A stretch of 64,000 bases of DNA from Mesorhizobium sp. NFR06 (lineage in GTDB: Bacteria > Pseudomonadota > Alphaproteobacteria > Rhizobiales > Rhizobiaceae): the NCBI RefSeq assembly GCF_900115245.1, contig NZ_FOVT01000016.1, positions 1-64,000 of the forward strand, given 5' to 3'. Below the pieces are notes generated by a model, which made no database searches, was not told the origin of the DNA, and was given only the letters and a program-made list of their open reading frames with translations. How positions within the stretch are numbered: the stretch's first letter is position 1; each line of letters starts with the position of its first letter. Below are positions 61,852 to 64,000 of the stretch, piece by piece. A program made the position numbers and the translations under genes.

Positions 61852-63279
61852 GTGGTCCAGTTGGAACAGGATGGCGTCGCGCGCCGGATCATCGCGGCAA
61901 TCAAGGCGCAGATTCACGGCGGCGCCTACCGGCCCGGCGACCGCCTGCCGTCGACGCGGGCCTTCGCAGCCGAATGGGGCGCGTCGCGAACCACCGTGAC
62001 GGCGGCCTACAACCAGCTCGACGCCGAAGGCTACCTGATCATCCGGCAGGGGGCGCGTGCGATCGTTGCCCCAGGACTGGAGAGGGCATCGGGGGAGGCG
62101 CCGGTCGCGGCTGCTTCGCCGCGCAACCTCTCGGCATTCGCGCGCCGACTGCTGGCCCTGCCTCCGCCGACTGAACAGCAGCCGGCCAAGATCGCGGATT
62201 TCCGCTATGGCGACCTGTCCGGCGCCGACTTCCCGGTGCTGGCCTGGCGGAGGGCCTCGAACAAGGCCATCCTGCGGCGCCCCGCGCGGCTGCGCTATGG
62301 CGATCCTCAGGGATCGTCCGTTCTGCGCAACGCGCTCCAGGCCTATATCTGGCGCGCCCGCGGCATCAGTTGCGCGCCGGACCAGATCGTCATCGTCAAC
62401 GGCTCGCAGCAGGGGCTCGATCTTTGCGCACGGCTGCTGCTCGACCACGGCGATCCCTTTGTGATCGAAAATCCGGGCTATCCGCTCGCCCGCCACGCCT
62501 TCGCGGCGGTGGGCGGTGTTGCTGTACCCGTCGCTGTCGACGCGGAGGGGCTGAGGACGGACGCATTGCCGCCGGCCCGTCTGGCTTATGTGACGCCTTC
62601 GCACCAGTTTCCGCTCGGCGGCGTGCTTTCTGCGACGCGGCGGCGTTCCCTCCTGGGCTGGGCCACGGCATCGGGCGCCTATGTTGTCGAAGATGATTAT
62701 GACGGCGAATACCGCCACGACATTACCCCCATCCCACCCCTGCAGGCCCTCGACGCGGACGCCGTCATCTATGTAGGCACGCTGTCCAAGACGCTCTCAC
62801 CCACCTTGCGGCTCGGTTATCTCGTTGTCCCCGCCGGCCTGTGCCGGGGTTTCAGTGAGGCCAAGCGCCTGACCGACCGGCATGCTCCGATGCTGGAGCA
62901 GGACGCATTGGCGGATCTGCTGGCAAGCGGCGCTTACGAGCGTCACGTCCGCAGCATCCGCAGACGGAACGCCGAGCGCAGGGAAGTCCTGCTGCAGGCG
63001 CTGGCCGATCATTTCGGCCCGAGGATCGTCGTCGAAGGCGCCGACACGGGACTGCATGTCGTTGTCTGGATGAAGGACGTGGCCGCCGAACACGAGGAGG
63101 CTCTCATCACAGCGGCGCGCGCCGCTGGAATCGGCCTCTATCCCGTGTCGCCGCTTTATGATCCAAGCAGGCCCCGGCCGGAGACGGCCGGCTTCGTCGT
63201 GGGCTACGCCGGGCTTGATGCGGAAGCATTGCGACGTGGCGTTGCGGCGCTGGCCACGCTAATGGCCGAGCATCGCTAG
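61852..63279 (+). CDS. MocR/PdxR-type regulator (GntR helix-turn-helix plus aminotransferase-like domain)
   Basis: A 475-residue MocR-family protein. Residues ~5-75 are a GntR winged helix (GGAYRPGDRLPSTRAFAAEW and SRTTVTAAYNQLDAEGYL). A fold-type I aminotransferase-like domain follows, with VNGSQQGLDLCARLLLDHGD and the PLP-lysine region VGTLSKTLSPTLRLGY. The start is GTG 61852 behind GAAGG. It is divergent from the PaiB-LysE pair, which it probably controls in response to PLP or an amino compound. TTGGAACA occurs at 61824-61831 and again at 61861-61868, a possible direct-repeat site. Confidence 0.87.
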   Translation: MVQLEQDGVARRIIAAIKAQIHGGAYRPGDRLPSTRAFAAEWGASRTTVTAAYNQLDAEGYLIIRQGARAIVAPGLERASGEAPVAAASPRNLSAFARRLLALPPPTEQQPAKIADFRYGDLSGADFPVLAWRRASNKAILRRPARLRYGDPQGSSVLRNALQAYIWRARGISCAPDQIVIVNGSQQGLDLCARLLLDHGDPFVIENPGYPLARHAFAAVGGVAVPVAVDAEGLRTDALPPARLAYVTPSHQFPLGGVLSATRRRSLLGWATASGAYVVEDDYDGEYRHDITPIPPLQALDADAVIYVGTLSKTLSPTLRLGYLVVPAGLCRGFSEAKRLTDRHAPMLEQDALADLLASGAYERHVRSIRRRNAERREVLLQALADHFGPRIVVEGADTGLHVVVWMKDVAAEHEEALITAARAAGIGLYPVSPLYDPSRPRPETAGFVVGYAGLDAEALRRGVAALATLMAEHR

Positions 63280-63287
63280 TTCCCCGA

Positions 63288-63529
63288 CACAGGGATTTTG
63301 AAAGGTTGCCGTTTGTCTTGGTGCAAGATTTTCCGTTGATTTCCGTGAAATCAGCGCAAACGCCCGGGATTGGTTGAAGCCGCCCCCCAACGTCGTCATT
63401 CTATGGCGGAGCAAGGAGCGAAGCGACGCGCGCAGACCCTAGAATGACGATCGCGATGGGCGTTTCGGCCAATCTCCAAGGCATGCGACCTGCCAACGCA
63501 AACAGAGCCGACCGGCCAAAATCCCTGTG
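63288..63529. repeat. MITE-like element with 13-bp terminal inverted repeats
   Basis: The ends are perfect inverted repeats CACAGGGATTTTG (63288-63300) and CAAAATCCCTGTG (63517-63529), 242 bp apart. Inside is another perfect 10-bp inverted repeat, CGTCATTCTA (63394-63403) and TAGAATGACG (63440-63449). No coding frame is present and no target duplication is evident at the ends. Confidence 0.6.
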
Positions 63530-63536
63530 CAGTGCC

Positions 63537-63632
63537 TAGAGCAACTTCAGGAAAGTGCGATGCGGTTTCCCGTCCGGAATTGCCTAAAGACAAACAGTTA
63601 GGGCAGTTCAGCGAAACGCTGAGCTGCCCTAA
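63537..63632. repeat. TAGAGCA-family palindromic repeat, copy 3 (diverged)
   Basis: It begins TAGAGCAACTTCAGGAAAG like the other copies, keeps the central GGAATTGCC...AAAGACAAACAG part and ends in its own strong hairpin, TTAGGGCAG with CTGCCCTAA. It lies just downstream of the L,D-transpeptidase gene, whose terminator it may provide. Confidence 0.65.
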
Positions 63633-63644
63633 CCTATCGACGCC

Positions 63645-64000
63645 TTAGAAGATCTCGTTGGTCAGCCGCTTCACCGGACCGAGCAGGATGGAACCGGTCG
63701 GCACACCGTTGTCGATCGGGATGGCCCGACGCTCGGGCATATCCGCTACCGGCTCGCCGATATCCGCCGTCACGACGACCGGTGTCTTGTTCGGCACTCG
63801 ATCATAAAGGTCGATGATGTCCTGGTTGATCAGGCGCACGCAGCCCGACGAAACCGACTTTCCGATCGACCACCATTCCGGCGAGCCGTGCAAGCGATAG
63901 AGCGTGTCCTGGCTGCCCTGGAAGAGGTAGAGCGCGCGGGCGCCGAGCGGGTTCTTCAAGCCGCCCGGCATGCCGCCATTCTTGGCGCTGAATTGCGTCA
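63645..64000 (-). CDS. L,D-transpeptidase (YkuD domain), C-terminal part, cut by right edge
   Basis: The frame is open to the window edge; the visible ~118 residues contain TQFSAKNGGMPGGLKNPLGA, then LHGSPEWWSIGKSVSSGCVR with the catalytic histidine and cysteine, and LINQDIIDLYDRVPNKTPVV. This is the catalytic half of a YkuD-type enzyme that makes 3-3 crosslinks in peptidoglycan or attaches outer-membrane proteins to it. The N terminus and signal peptide are beyond the edge. Confidence 0.87.
   Translation of the reverse strand, partial: TQFSAKNGGMPGGLKNPLGARALYLFQGSQDTLYRLHGSPEWWSIGKSVSSGCVRLINQDIIDLYDRVPNKTPVVVTADIGEPVADMPERRAIPIDNGVPTGSILLGPVKRLTNEIF

Larger units (their letters stand above)
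63280..63644. other. Repeat-filled spacer between the MocR gene and the L,D-transpeptidase gene
   Basis: The 365 bp between the two convergent genes are almost entirely made up of the MITE-like element and the third TAGAGCA repeat. I see no gene. Confidence 0.6.

Overview
The window reads as chromosomal DNA of a rhizobial alphaproteobacterium, most likely Mesorhizobium or a close relative. It is GC-rich. It has a glgP-glgB-glgC-glgA-pgm glycogen block, a betI/betC/betA/betB choline-sulfate cluster, an Frc-type sugar ABC transporter with a ROK regulator, a Rhizobium-type asparaginase and IalB, DUF4189 and TIGR03808-like proteins. Palindromic intergenic repeats recur through it. Species assignment is inference; no rRNA or marker gene is present.

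Layout. 1-2157 (minus): the start of an amylo-alpha-1,6-glucosidase cut by the left edge, then a WbpE-like sugar aminotransferase. 2463-8255: sugar uptake module, with frcR-fucU-kinase on minus and frcB-frcC-frcA on plus, sharing a divergent control region with AT-rich operators. 8347-21529 (plus): phosphorylase, branching enzyme, ADP-glucose pyrophosphorylase, glycogen synthase, phosphoglucomutase, debranching enzyme and an alpha-glucosidase, covering synthesis and breakdown of glycogen. 21537-23848 (minus): an orphan TadE/TadG-like pair. 24144-29588: oligopeptide ABC transporter with fused ATPases. 29617-31100: a small lipoprotein, repeats, a possible aldo/keto reductase remnant and tRNA-Pro(CGG). 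31131-35299: NmrA-like protein, divergent LysR regulator, and a mannose-1-phosphate guanylyltransferase fused to an AGE-family epimerase domain. 35387-41683 (minus): betI-betC-dehydratase-betA-betB. 41871-46949: thiolase, asparaginase, methyltransferase, Tat-exported beta-helix protein and a Gre factor. 46946-51188 (minus): methylmalonyl-CoA mutase subunits followed by an AbrB/Doc toxin-antitoxin pair. 51439-52956: HerA-like DUF853 ATPase. 53345-60415 (plus): AraC-type regulator and an apparent operon around a 1350-residue trimeric autotransporter adhesin. 60490-63279: LysE exporter and PaiB-like protein divergent from a MocR regulator. 63645-64000: an L,D-transpeptidase cut by the right edge.

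The most interesting parts are four. The adhesin operon carries four uncharacterised companions: one cytosolic, two probably secreted and one membrane-anchored. The AbrB/Doc promoter is built from two direct repeats that each supply one promoter hexamer. A 20-bp tandem repeat fills the glgC-glgA spacer and appears to have grown out of the 3' end of glgC. Several repeat families sit at gene ends, where one supplies a stop codon and another a ribosome-binding site. No CRISPR array, phage, insertion-sequence transposase or rRNA operon was seen.
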